NCBI GenBank assembly: GCA_049841135.1
Contig: JASGHK010000004.1
Span: forward strand, 744,001-808,000
From: JACRCT01 sp049841135
GTDB taxonomy: Bacteria > Myxococcota > Myxococcia > Myxococcales > UBA5297
Reading direction: 5' to 3'
Length of the DNA: 64,000 nt
The position numbers and the translations under genes are program-made. A model generated the notes under the pieces. The model was not told the DNA's origin, searched no databases, and worked only from the letters and a program-made list of their open reading frames with translations. This document shows positions 1-7,288 of the stretch, in pieces (within the stretch, counting starts at the first letter, position 1; every line of letters begins with the position of its first letter).

Positions 1-195
1 CAGCTCCGTCGCTCCGGTGGACTCAAGCTCGATGCGCGGGTCGCGATAGAGCTGGTCCCCTCCTCGACGAGCGATGCGACCACGGAACAGAGGCGCGAGG
101 CTAGCCTGCAGGTCCATGGGCTTCTCCGCCGCCTGGGGAGTGGGAGTGGGAGCGGGTGCGGCTGCGACGAGAGCGGTGAGCAGAAGCCATCGCAT
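1..195 (-). CDS. Exported protein, N-terminal part (truncated by window edge)
   Basis: Only the first 65 codons are present; the gene runs off the left edge. The reading starts at ATG (195) with MRWLLLTALVAAAPAP, a short hydrophobic signal peptide with small residues around a likely cleavage site near residues 13-15, followed by a Pro/Thr linker. The visible mature part (a basic stretch, then a DPRIELESTGATEL segment) resembles the start of a periplasmic or outer-membrane-associated beta-rich protein, but nothing allows a family call. A second ATG lies five bases inside the first in another frame and is not used. Only 27 bases separate it from the tRNA downstream on the right. Confidence 0.55.
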   Translation of the reverse strand, partial: MRWLLLTALVAAAPAPTPTPQAAEKPMDLQASLAPLFRGRIARRGGDQLYRDPRIELESTGATEL

Positions 196-222
196 GCAGC
201 ACCTCGCTTCTCTTGCGCGACT

Positions 223-308
223 TGCCGGAGGAGGGACTCGAACCCTCACTTCCCTTTCGGGAATGCGGATTTTAAGTCCGCTGCGTCTGCCAGCTCCGCC
301 ACTCCGGC
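223..308 (-). tRNA. tRNA-Leu (anticodon TAA)
   Basis: An 86-base cloverleaf on the minus strand. The 7-bp acceptor stem GCCGGAG pairs with CTCCGGC, followed by discriminator A. The anticodon loop CTTAAAA carries TAA. A long variable arm (CATTCCCGAAAGGGAAGTG region), as expected for leucine tRNAs, precedes the GGTTCGAGTCC T-arm. CCA is not encoded. It decodes UUA, a rare codon in such a GC-rich genome. Confidence 0.95.
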
Positions 309-396
309 GCGAAGGCGCGGATGGTAGGCCGCCGCTCCAGCGCTCGCAACCCGCCTCTCCCACCGGCTATCGTCGCGGGCCCCCCGGAGGTCCGCC

Positions 397-939
397 ATGA
401 CCAGCTGCCCCAAGTGCCGCACCGCCCACCTCTCCCCTATCGATCCGGCCGTTTCCGGCGCTGATGCCCCGCTCCGCTGCCCGAGCTGCCAGGGCACCTG
501 GGTCCCGCGCCACGCCATCCTCTTCACCGACCTCGAACCGTCCTCTGCCTCGAGCGAAGCCGCCAAGGGCAACGACACCCGCACCGGCATGTGCCCGGCG
601 GGCCACGGCCTGCTGCGCCGGGCCCGCCTCGAAGGCGCGCTCGACTTCGCGCTCGACCGCTGCCCGGCTTGCGGCGGCACCTGGTTCGACGCCGGCGAGT
701 GGCACGAGGTGGCGAGCCGGCACCTGCTCGGCGCGCTCGACCAGCTCTGGGACCCGCTGCGCCAGCGCCAGGCCCGCGAGGAGAAGGCGCTGGGCCACTG
801 GCGGAGCGAGCTCGAGCAGCGGCTGGGCGCGCAGCTGGTCTCGGACCTGGACGCCCTGGGCGACGCGCTCCGCGGCCACCCGGACGCTGCTCAGGCGCTC
901 GCCTATCTGGGCGACCGGGTCCGCCGGACGAAGCGCTGA
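397..939 (+). CDS. Zinc-ribbon (TFIIB-type) protein
   Basis: A 180-residue soluble protein with two Cys-rich blocks: CPKC near residue 4 with CPSC near 29, and a CPAGH near 66 followed by CPACGGTWFD near 91. The last matches the zf-TFIIB family signature, in which a CxxCxGxWxD motif binds zinc. The remaining C-terminal half is charged and helical. Start ATG is preceded by GGAGG six bases upstream. Members of this family are thought to bind zinc and sometimes nucleic acid or protein partners, but no enzymatic role is known. It lies between tRNA-Leu and ffh on the opposite strand to the tRNA and appears to be a single gene. Confidence 0.85.
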   Translation: MTSCPKCRTAHLSPIDPAVSGADAPLRCPSCQGTWVPRHAILFTDLEPSSASSEAAKGNDTRTGMCPAGHGLLRRARLEGALDFALDRCPACGGTWFDAGEWHEVASRHLLGALDQLWDPLRQRQAREEKALGHWRSELEQRLGAQLVSDLDALGDALRGHPDAAQALAYLGDRVRRTKR

Positions 940-985
940 CGGGCTCAGCGCCCGCCGCGGGCGCCCGACCTACCTTTCGAGCGCA

Positions 986-1015
986 TTGCTGGCCCCTTCG
1001 GGCCGGTGCTATAAA
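986..1015 (+). promoter_or_regulatory. Sigma-70-like promoter for ffh
   Basis: TTGCTG (986-991), an 18-base spacer and TATAAA (1010-1015). The spacer contains a GGCCC-CTTC-GGGCC hairpin that could also act as terminator of the zinc-ribbon gene. The predicted leader to the ffh ATG is about 105 bases, with no gene in it. Confidence 0.45.
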
Positions 1016-1126
1016 CGCGCCCCCTTCGCTGTTTCCGTCGTTGGCGCGCGGGGTTACGTTGCCCGCCCGCCTGCCCACCCAAGGGCCCGGGCGGCGAAAG
1101 CTTTCAGACCGTCCAGAGGATTCGAA

Positions 1127-2770
1127 ATGCTCGATACGCTGACCAAGGGCTTCAAGGCCGCGCGCAACCGGCTGGCCGGCAAGGCGGAGATCACCGAAGC
1201 CGTCGTCGAAGAGGCCCTGCGCGACATCCGCGTGGCCCTGCTCGAGGCCGACGTCTCGCTCGACGTGGTCCGCCGCTTCGTCGCCCGCGTCAAGGACAAG
1301 GCCGTCGGCGAGATCGTCCAGGTCAAGACCACCGACCAGAAGGGCCAGAAGCTCAAGGTCACTCCGCAGGACCACTTCATCAAGGTCTGCCACGACGAGC
1401 TCGAGGCCCTGATGGGCCCGGTGGACACCAAGCTCGTCTACTCCGCGGTCAACACCCGCCCCACCGGCATCATGATGGTCGGTCTGCAGGGCTCCGGTAA
1501 GACCACCACCACCGCGAAGATCGCCCAGCACCTCATCAAGCAGGGCAAGAAGCCGCTGCTCGTCGCCGCCGACATCTACCGCCCGGCGGCCGTCGACCAG
1601 CTCAAGGTCCTGGGCGAGAAGCTGCAGGTGCCGGTCTACCACCGGGCCGGCGTGGCCCCGCCGCAGATGTGCCACGACGCCATCGAGGACGCGCACAAGC
1701 AGAAGCGCGACGTCGTGCTCTTCGACACCGCCGGCCGCCTGGCGATCGACGAAGACATGATGAAGGAGCTCGAGGAGATCAAGCGGGTCGCCAAGCCGGA
1801 GAACATCCTGCTCGTCTGCGACGCGATGATCGGCCAGGACGCGGTCAAGACCGCCAACGAGTTCAACCGGCGCCTGGACCTCTCGGGCTTCATCCTCACC
1901 AAGCTCGACGGCGACGCCCGCGGCGGCGCGGCGCTCTCCATCAAGGAAGTCACCGGCAAGCCCATCAAGTTCCTGGGCATGGGCGAAGGCGTCGACAAGC
2001 TCGAGGAGTTCCGCCCCGAGGGCCTGGCCGGCCGCATCCTGGGCTTCGGCGACATCGTCGGCCTGATGAAGGACTTCGAGGGCGTCGTCGACGAGAAGAA
2101 GGCCGAGGAGGACGCCGAGAAGATCCTCTCCGGCCAGTTCTCGTTCGCGGACTTCGTCGCGCAGATCAAGACGGTCCGCAAGATGGGCCCCATCAAGGAG
2201 CTGCTCGAGAAGTTCCCCATCTTCGGGGACATGACCGACCAGCTGCAGGTGGACGACAAGGAGTTCGTGAAGATCGAGGCCGTCCACGACTCCATGACCG
2301 CGCAGGAGCGCACCCGCTCCGACCTCTTGAACGAGTCGCGCGTCAACCGCATCGCCAAGGGCTGCGGCCACAAGCCCGAGGCGGTCAAGGAAGTGGTCTC
2401 GCGCTACCTCATGATGCGCAACGTCATGGGGAAGATCGGCTCGGCGCCGGGCCTCTTGGGCATGCTCCCCGGCTTCAAGCAGTTCGCGCAGCTGCGCCAG
2501 CTCAAGGGCCAGAAGATGGACGACGTCTTCGGCGAGGACGCCGCGGCGATGCAGCGGGCCATGGTCCAGCAGCAGATGCAGGCGATGGGGCTGCCCAAGG
2601 GCTACACCCCGCCGATGGGCGCCGTCGCCCGGGCCAAGGCCCGCGCCGCCGGCATGTCGCTCGATTCCGGCGAGGTCAAGTCGGTGACCGACCGCGAGCG
2701 CGAAGCCCTCAAGGAGAAGCGCAAGCGCGAGCGGCAGAACAAGAAGAAGGCGCGCAAGCAGCGCCGCTAG
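1127..2770 (+). CDS. ffh: Signal recognition particle protein Ffh
   Basis: 547 residues. Ffh is the GTPase that, with 4.5S RNA, binds signal sequences of nascent membrane proteins and delivers ribosomes to FtsY. The order is N domain (start MLDTLTKGFKAARNRL), G domain with P-loop GLQGSGKTTTTAK, DTAGRL and TKLDGDARGG motifs, and a Met-rich M domain from about residue 330 (LLGMLPGFKQF, many Met) ending in a very basic Lys/Arg tail. The length is longer than typical Ffh (about 450) because of a roughly 60-residue C-terminal extension rich in Arg/Lys. The ATG at 1127 is preceded by AGAGGA; upstream in-frame codons are the shadow of the zinc-ribbon gene. A strong hairpin follows. Confidence 0.97.
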   Translation: MLDTLTKGFKAARNRLAGKAEITEAVVEEALRDIRVALLEADVSLDVVRRFVARVKDKAVGEIVQVKTTDQKGQKLKVTPQDHFIKVCHDELEALMGPVDTKLVYSAVNTRPTGIMMVGLQGSGKTTTTAKIAQHLIKQGKKPLLVAADIYRPAAVDQLKVLGEKLQVPVYHRAGVAPPQMCHDAIEDAHKQKRDVVLFDTAGRLAIDEDMMKELEEIKRVAKPENILLVCDAMIGQDAVKTANEFNRRLDLSGFILTKLDGDARGGAALSIKEVTGKPIKFLGMGEGVDKLEEFRPEGLAGRILGFGDIVGLMKDFEGVVDEKKAEEDAEKILSGQFSFADFVAQIKTVRKMGPIKELLEKFPIFGDMTDQLQVDDKEFVKIEAVHDSMTAQERTRSDLLNESRVNRIAKGCGHKPEAVKEVVSRYLMMRNVMGKIGSAPGLLGMLPGFKQFAQLRQLKGQKMDDVFGEDAAAMQRAMVQQQMQAMGLPKGYTPPMGAVARAKARAAGMSLDSGEVKSVTDREREALKEKRKRERQNKKKARKQRR

Positions 2771-2821
2771 CGGCGGGCGCCTCCGGCCTCCGGGTCCGGA
2801 TGGCCGAAGCTCCTGAGGCAC

Positions 2822-2853
2822 GAAGGGCCCGGCCGCCAAGGCTCGGGCCCTTC
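2822..2853. terminator. Hairpin after ffh
   Basis: Perfect 10-bp stem GAAGGGCCCG/CGGGCCCTTC with a 12-base loop, 50 bases after the ffh stop. There is no long T tract, so it may be a Rho-assisted or bidirectional terminator, as it also faces the convergent small gene at 2976. Confidence 0.55.
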
Positions 2854-2975
2854 TCGCTTGCGGGCGTCCTCGGCAGACTCAGGCGAACACGAGCCGGAGT
2901 CGTCCGGCGGATTCGGAATCGGAACCTGGCCCCGAGCTCGAGCCGCCCAGCTCTCGGTGAAGGCCGGGCGCAGCC

Positions 2976-3155
2976 CTATCGGTCGTCCTGCTCCTGCATC
3001 CCGTACTCCATCGCGCACCGGTAGCAGAGCCGGTTGGGCGGAGCCTTCTCCGGGTCGAACACCACGGCGCCCTGCTTGCCGCAGACCTGGCAGGTGCCCT
3101 GGCGTCCCTTGGGAGCCGTCGGGCTCTTCTTGGGGGTCGTTTCCTGGGAATCCAT
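2976..3155 (-). CDS. Small zinc-finger protein (59 aa)
   Basis: A 59-residue protein starting MDSQETTPKK. CQVCGKQG and, 17 residues on, CYRCAMEYG form a CxxC...CxxC zinc-knuckle. The rest is polar, with an acidic C-terminus (EQDDR). Start ATG at 3155 has AGGAGG about 7 bases upstream; the longer open frame upstream is antisense to the next gene and is rejected. Function is unknown. Small two-CxxC proteins of this type are common in Myxococcota and could bind RNA or a partner protein. It sits 65 bases downstream of the TIGR04552-like gene and may be cotranscribed with it. Confidence 0.75.
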   Translation of the reverse strand: MDSQETTPKKSPTAPKGRQGTCQVCGKQGAVVFDPEKAPPNRLCYRCAMEYGMQEQDDR

Positions 3156-3220
3156 GCAAGCCTCCTGCTGCTCTCTCCGAATCTGCTGAACTGCAACCGC
3201 TCGCTGCAGTGCTCTGTGGC

Positions 3221-4393
3221 TCAGCCGAAGCTGGGCGGGTCGCCCCCGTCGTTCGGGTCGGGCTCGGGCAGCTGCAGTCCCTTGGGGACCACCAGCCCCT
3301 TGGACAGGCGGCGCAGCACCTTGACCTTCTGGCGCTCCTTGTACCGCTCGTGGCTCGAGTCGCCGCGCTCGTTCTCGACGGCGGTCGCCATGTCCATCAC
3401 CTGGAACTCGACCCAGCTGAAGACGATGCGCGGGCGCCCGGGCCGCGGGTCCTCGGCGCCCAGGTAGGAGTCGATGCGCACCGGGAGGTCGGCCACGAAG
3501 TTGAGCACCTTGTAGGTGTCGGCGGAGAACGGGTTGTTCGTCCGCTTCTTCATCTTCTTGCGGCGCTCGTTCGCCTCGTGCGGCAGCGGCAGGTGCAGGT
3601 TGGGCACGTGCTTGTGCAGCGCCGGCGCGCTCTCCACCGCTTCCTGGAAGTCGATGAGCGTGTTCTCGGTCTGGTCGGGCACCACCAGGTTGAACGGGAA
3701 CAGCGTCCGGGTCATGTACTCGAGCACCGGGAGCACGTCGACCTTCTCGCGCACGATGATCCGGTAGCGCACCTTGTCGAACACCTGCGCGGCCACCGTC
3801 TCCCGCTTGGCGAGGAGCTTGGTGATGATCGAGTGCTGCGTCTTGACGCTGCCCGAGAACTCCACCACCGGCGAGCCCGCGGCCTTCATCTGTGCCGCGC
3901 AAGCCATCACCCGCTCGTCCACCAGCCGGTGCACCACCGACGAGGCGATGGGGGTGCGGAAGAGCAGCTCGCGCCCCTCCATGTGGTGGATGACGTGCAT
4001 CACCTTGAGGACGATGCAGGCGATCTTCTGGAAGCGCCGGGGGAACTTCGGGTGCTGCCCCGCCGCGTACATGAACAGGTCGGCGATGTCGTAGGGCTCG
4101 GCGACCGCGTCGGCGACCCGGTAGTGGAACTGGGAGCGCAGGTAGTCGACCGCCTCCTTGAGGATGCGGTTGACGCAGGCCCGGTCCGAGGAGTCGGTGG
4201 GGTCGAGCAGGTGCAGCCGCAGGAAGGCGTCGACCTCGTCGCGGTTGTCGAAGGCCAGCCGGCGCCAGTCGACGACCGAGCCGCCGCGGAGGATGAGGCG
4301 CACCGCCTCCAGCTCCTTCAAGCCCATCTGGTCGATGGTGAGCATGCGCGGAGGCTCGACTGCGGCCATCCGCGCGCTGGTTTGGTCGACCAA
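3221..4393 (-). CDS. TIGR04552-like protein with RelA/SpoT-type fold
   Basis: About 390 residues, soluble, no signal peptide. The overall sequence (RGGSVVDWRRLAF, then a helical block, then LPVRIDSYLG near the C-terminus) fits the uncharacterised TIGR04552 family known from Deltaproteobacteria. A central segment, GSVKTQHSIITKLLAKRET followed by FDKVRYRIIV, has the layout of the RelA/SpoT synthetase motif (RxKxxxSIxxKxxRK, then DxxGxRIIV), and WVEFQVMD near the end could be the vEiQxRT strand. This resemblance is my inference. The start is uncertain: a TTG at 4393 has GGGAG at good spacing; an ATG at 4369 and upstream ATG at 4435 or TTG at 4474 are alternatives. A palindromic repeat lies just upstream. 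Confidence 0.7.
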   Translation of the reverse strand: MVDQTSARMAAVEPPRMLTIDQMGLKELEAVRLILRGGSVVDWRRLAFDNRDEVDAFLRLHLLDPTDSSDRACVNRILKEAVDYLRSQFHYRVADAVAEPYDIADLFMYAAGQHPKFPRRFQKIACIVLKVMHVIHHMEGRELLFRTPIASSVVHRLVDERVMACAAQMKAAGSPVVEFSGSVKTQHSIITKLLAKRETVAAQVFDKVRYRIIVREKVDVLPVLEYMTRTLFPFNLVVPDQTENTLIDFQEAVESAPALHKHVPNLHLPLPHEANERRKKMKKRTNNPFSADTYKVLNFVADLPVRIDSYLGAEDPRPGRPRIVFSWVEFQVMDMATAVENERGDSSHERYKERQKVKVLRRLSKGLVVPKGLQLPEPDPNDGGDPPSFG

Positions 4394-4483
4394 GGCTCGC
4401 TCCCGGAGATGCCGGCGCTCGCCGGCCGGACCCATAATCGCGGCTTGTTTACCCCGGCCCAGAGAGCTTGGCAATGGGTCAAA

Positions 4484-4568
4484 GACTTCGTCGGAGGGGA
4501 CGCGGAGCGGACGACGAAGTCGGGGGTCCCAGCTTCGGTACGGAGGGACGCAATGGGACGGACCGAAG
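4484..4568. repeat. Palindromic intergenic repeat, two adjacent copies
   Basis: Copy 1 (4484-4521) has a perfect 10-bp inverted repeat GACTTCGTCG/CGACGAAGTC around GAGGGGACGCGGAGCG. Copy 2 (4533-4568) is a degenerate relative whose centre GAGGGACGCAATGGGACG is clearly alignable, but whose stem has changed on both sides to CTTCGGT/ACCGAAG. The same element, inverted, recurs at 48633-48670. It lies between two genes on the minus strand. Confidence 0.7.
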
Positions 4569-4584
4569 TCGGGGTGCAGACAGG

Positions 4585-4622
4585 CGAAGGCCCCGTCGCC
4601 GGGCTGGGCGACGGGGCCTTCG
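4585..4622 (-). terminator. Hairpin terminator of the Cys-rich lipoprotein gene
   Basis: A 16-bp perfect stem CGAAGGCCCCGTCGCC/GGCGACGGGGCCTTCG with a 6-base loop, 27 bases beyond the stop codon at 4649. It is very stable and is not followed by a clear T run. Confidence 0.75.
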
Positions 4623-4648
4623 AGACTGCTTGCTAGTCGAATTCGGGA

Positions 4649-5833
4649 CTACAGGCAGGCCGGGTTGCTGGCTGAGCCGTCGCCGTCGATGATCCACACG
4701 GCGCGGCCGCCGAGCACATTGTTCGAGGTGCACAGGCCGGCGGTGAACGAGCCGTAGGTCTCACCGGTGGTCGGCAGACCACGGATGTAGGAGGCGCCGG
4801 TCACGGTCGCGGCGTTGCCGTCGACCTTGGTGAAGGGAAGGTGGCCGAGGCAGCCGGCGCCAGCGGTCGGGTCGAGGAAGTCCTTGAAGCTGACGTAGTT
4901 GAGACCGCCCGGGGCGTAGAACTCCACCACGACCTCGATCTTCGGGCCCGCGTTGCCGCACTCGGTGGTGCCGTTGGAGGTGGCCGAGGAGGTGCCGGCC
5001 ACCGAGGTGATCACCGGGCCGAACTGCAGCTTGTTCCAGGCGTAGCCCGTGACACAGGTGCCATCGGGAACGGTGGCAGTGCAGGAGTTGGTGGTGGCGT
5101 CGCAGACCTCGCCGTAGTTGCAGGTGTCCGGACCCTTGTTGGCGCCGGGGGCGAGGTTGGCCGGGTTGCAGGTCGTTGCCTTCGAGACGCAGCTCGGGGG
5201 GTTGCTGGTCTTGTCGCACTTGAGGTTGGTGCCCACGTTGGCGCAGTCGGCGTCGACCGAGCAGGCCTCGCACAGGCCGCTGGTGGCGTTGCACTTCGCA
5301 TGGTTGGCGGTGTTGCAGCTGGTCGCCGTGCAGACGTCGATGCACACCGCTCCGATGGGATCGCACACCTTGTTGGCAGGGCACGGCGCACCGCAGGGGC
5401 TCGTGGAGAACTCGCAGATGCCGTTGCTGTTGCAGACACGGGTCTGGCCGAGGAACGCCTGGCAGTCGGTGTTGCTGGTGCACCTGGTCTCGCAGACGTC
5501 GTCGAGGTCCTTGCTGCACACCTCGCCGGTCTTGCAGGTGTCGCACTTGCAGATGCTGACGGTCTTGTTGTTGAAGGTCGTCTCGACGCAGGACTCGTCG
5601 CCGCACACGGTCGAGTCGCCGGCGCAGCTCTTCACGCAGACGAGGCCGATGGGGTGGCAGACCTCGGTGGTCGCACAGTCCGAGTCCCCGGTACAGGTCC
5701 TCGGGTAGTTGGCGACGGTGCCACCCGCGTCTGGGTCGCTCGACGAGCCGCCCCCGAAACAGCCACCGCCGTCCGCGCCGGCCATGAAGATCACCAGGGC
5801 GCTCAGACCCACCACGAAACTGAACTTGCGCAT
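4649..5833 (-). CDS. Cys-rich secreted lipoprotein
   Basis: 394 residues. The N-terminus MRKFSFVVGLSALVIFMAG then ADGGGC looks like a signal peptide with an atypical lipobox, followed by a Gly/Ser linker. Residues about 45-245 hold around 30 cysteines in repeated CxxxxxCATTEVC-like and CDPIGAVC-like units, the disulfide-rich spacing seen in many myxobacterial surface proteins. The C-terminal 150 residues are a Cys-poor beta-rich domain ending WIIDGDGSASNPACL. Likely anchored outside the cytoplasm and held by disulfides; a ligand is not known. GGAGG sits 5 bases before ATG. It has its own promoter and terminator, so it is monocistronic. Whether it works with the nearby Glt machinery is open. 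Confidence 0.8.
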   Translation of the reverse strand: MRKFSFVVGLSALVIFMAGADGGGCFGGGSSSDPDAGGTVANYPRTCTGDSDCATTEVCHPIGLVCVKSCAGDSTVCGDESCVETTFNNKTVSICKCDTCKTGEVCSKDLDDVCETRCTSNTDCQAFLGQTRVCNSNGICEFSTSPCGAPCPANKVCDPIGAVCIDVCTATSCNTANHAKCNATSGLCEACSVDADCANVGTNLKCDKTSNPPSCVSKATTCNPANLAPGANKGPDTCNYGEVCDATTNSCTATVPDGTCVTGYAWNKLQFGPVITSVAGTSSATSNGTTECGNAGPKIEVVVEFYAPGGLNYVSFKDFLDPTAGAGCLGHLPFTKVDGNAATVTGASYIRGLPTTGETYGSFTAGLCTSNNVLGGRAVWIIDGDGSASNPACL

Positions 5834-5869
5834 GAAGCCTCCAATTGCGTTGTGAAGATGGTTGCGCTT

Positions 5870-5897
5870 GTTACACCCAGGCGGCGAGACGAGTCAA
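5870..5897 (-). promoter_or_regulatory. Sigma-70-like promoter of the Cys-rich lipoprotein gene
   Basis: On the minus strand: TTGACT (5897-5892), 16 bases, TGTAAC (5875-5870), placed about 37 bases before the ATG at 5833. A register with TAACAA and an 18-base spacer is equally possible. Confidence 0.5.
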
Positions 5898-6039
5898 ACC
5901 GCCTCTGGGGCCTGGAAAGCGCGAGGTCCAGCAAGTCAAATGCCACACCCAAGCCATTGAATGGTTTCGGTTTTCCTCCCGTTCGGCCCGGTGGACTGCG
6001 ACAGCAGGATCAGCCCCCCAACTAACGGGGGCGCGAGCT

Positions 6040-7134
6040 CTACTCAACCTTCTTTTCGACCATCAGCGCGTTGGTCCCCGCCGACGACGGGACCACCAGG
6101 TCCAGCACCCAGCCATTGGCGACCGGACGGCCACCGTAGACGAAGGAGGCCGCCACTCCGACCACCTTGGGGTCATGGACAGGGTCGACTGGAGGCTTCG
6201 GTCCCTGGTACGAGCTGGCCGGCGGCAGAACCCGGACATCGCGGTCGATGTAGATGCGAAGCGGGGTGCCGACGGTGATGGGCTTGTCGAAGCGGTAGGC
6301 CAAGGTCCGCCCGCCACGGCCCAGGCTGAAGGCCCCCAGCGGCTCGCCGTTGGCGCCGTGGATGCAAACGTGGCCACCCGCCTTCGCCGCGAAGCGCCCC
6401 ATGCACAACTGCGAGGGGTAGCACTCGACCGCGAGCGAATCGGTGCGGCCGAAGAAGCCGCAGGCGAGTCCCGGCGCGGGAGACCAGTTCCCTGCGCAGG
6501 CATCGACCGGCTCGGGAGGCTTGAGCGCGATGCCCGCATCCGGAACGGGCAGCGGCACTTCTGGAACCGTCGCGGTCAGGTATGGAGCTTTCGGCGCGGA
6601 CGCTGGAGGCTTGGGCAACGGTGGCGGCGCCTGCTTGAACGGCTGCATCCGCGCCGGCCTGCGGACGATCGTTCGGGACGAATCAGCCCGCCAGAGGACG
6701 GACAGTCCGTGCTCGTCGCAGAGCCAACCGCTCCCCATCGCGCTCGCCTGGCCTCCACAGTCTGCGAAGGGTGCGATGCGCTGGGCGTCCTTGGTGGTGA
6801 GGTCGAGGAGCCGCTTGCTGCCTTCATCGATGCACGGCTTGGAGGTCTCGAGCGTGATCTCCTCGACGCGCTTGTCGGTGCCGAGCTTGAAGCTCCAGTT
6901 GCCCGCCGGGTGGACCAGCCGCCAGATGGGCAACTCACCACTGCCCGGCGGGATGAAGTTGCCGCTGGCCTTGGCTTCCTCGAGGCTCATCCCCAGCCGA
7001 ACGCCGCCGATGGAGACGCCCGGCTTGACGGGCAAGGGGCACTCGACGGGCGGCTCAGCAGCCCGAGCGGCCGACGAGTAGACCGTCGCCATGGCGAGAC
7101 ACCCGACGAGACGAACGACGAACCGCGTACGCAT
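6040..7134 (-). CDS. Exported hypothetical protein
   Basis: 364 residues with a signal peptide (MRTRFVVRLVGCLAMATVYSS, cleavage near ARA-AEP). The mature N-terminal part contains IGGVRLGMSLEEAKASG, a pattern common at the start of small periplasmic repeat domains in Myxococcota. A proline-rich linker near residues 165-200 (PPPLPKPPASAPKAP) separates it from a C-terminal beta-rich domain (residues about 215-364) with four cysteines. No enzymatic motif is visible and I do not recognise the family. It is preceded by a good promoter and separated from gltJ by a terminator, so it seems to be transcribed alone. Confidence 0.75.
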   Translation of the reverse strand: MRTRFVVRLVGCLAMATVYSSAARAAEPPVECPLPVKPGVSIGGVRLGMSLEEAKASGNFIPPGSGELPIWRLVHPAGNWSFKLGTDKRVEEITLETSKPCIDEGSKRLLDLTTKDAQRIAPFADCGGQASAMGSGWLCDEHGLSVLWRADSSRTIVRRPARMQPFKQAPPPLPKPPASAPKAPYLTATVPEVPLPVPDAGIALKPPEPVDACAGNWSPAPGLACGFFGRTDSLAVECYPSQLCMGRFAAKAGGHVCIHGANGEPLGAFSLGRGGRTLAYRFDKPITVGTPLRIYIDRDVRVLPPASSYQGPKPPVDPVHDPKVVGVAASFVYGGRPVANGWVLDLVVPSSAGTNALMVEKKVE

Positions 7135-7162
7135 GGTCTTGGAAGCTCCAGAAGGCGGCCAG

Positions 7163-7191
7163 TATTAACGACGGCGCGACTTGGACGTCAA
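7163..7191 (-). promoter_or_regulatory. Sigma-70-like promoter of the exported protein gene
   Basis: Minus strand TTGACG (7191-7186), 17 bases, TTAATA (7168-7163). The start codon at 7134 is about 28 bases from the -10 box. Confidence 0.5.
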
Positions 7192-7231
7192 ACCTCATGG
7201 CGCTCTTCAACACCAGCGCCCAATGGACGCG

Positions 7232-7266
7232 CGAAGGCCCGCGAGCAGAGTGCTCGCGGGCCTTCG
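7232..7266 (-). terminator. Hairpin terminator after gltJ
   Basis: A perfect 16-bp stem CGAAGGCCCGCGAGCA/TGCTCGCGGGCCTTCG with a 3-base loop, 22 bases downstream of the gltJ stop. It marks the end of the glt cluster. Confidence 0.75.
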
Positions 7267-7288
7267 AATCGGCTTCTTCTTTTGCCAG

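Noticed and set aside
223..308. Integration site for a mobile element at tRNA-Leu(TAA)
   Set aside because: No integrase and no direct repeat of the tRNA 3' end within the window; the following genes (zinc ribbon, ffh) are ordinary chromosomal genes.
524..2839. 771-residue open frame on the minus strand across ffh
   Set aside because: It is the antisense shadow of ffh, with a Leu/Asp/Val-rich composition typical of reversed GC-rich coding DNA and no family features.
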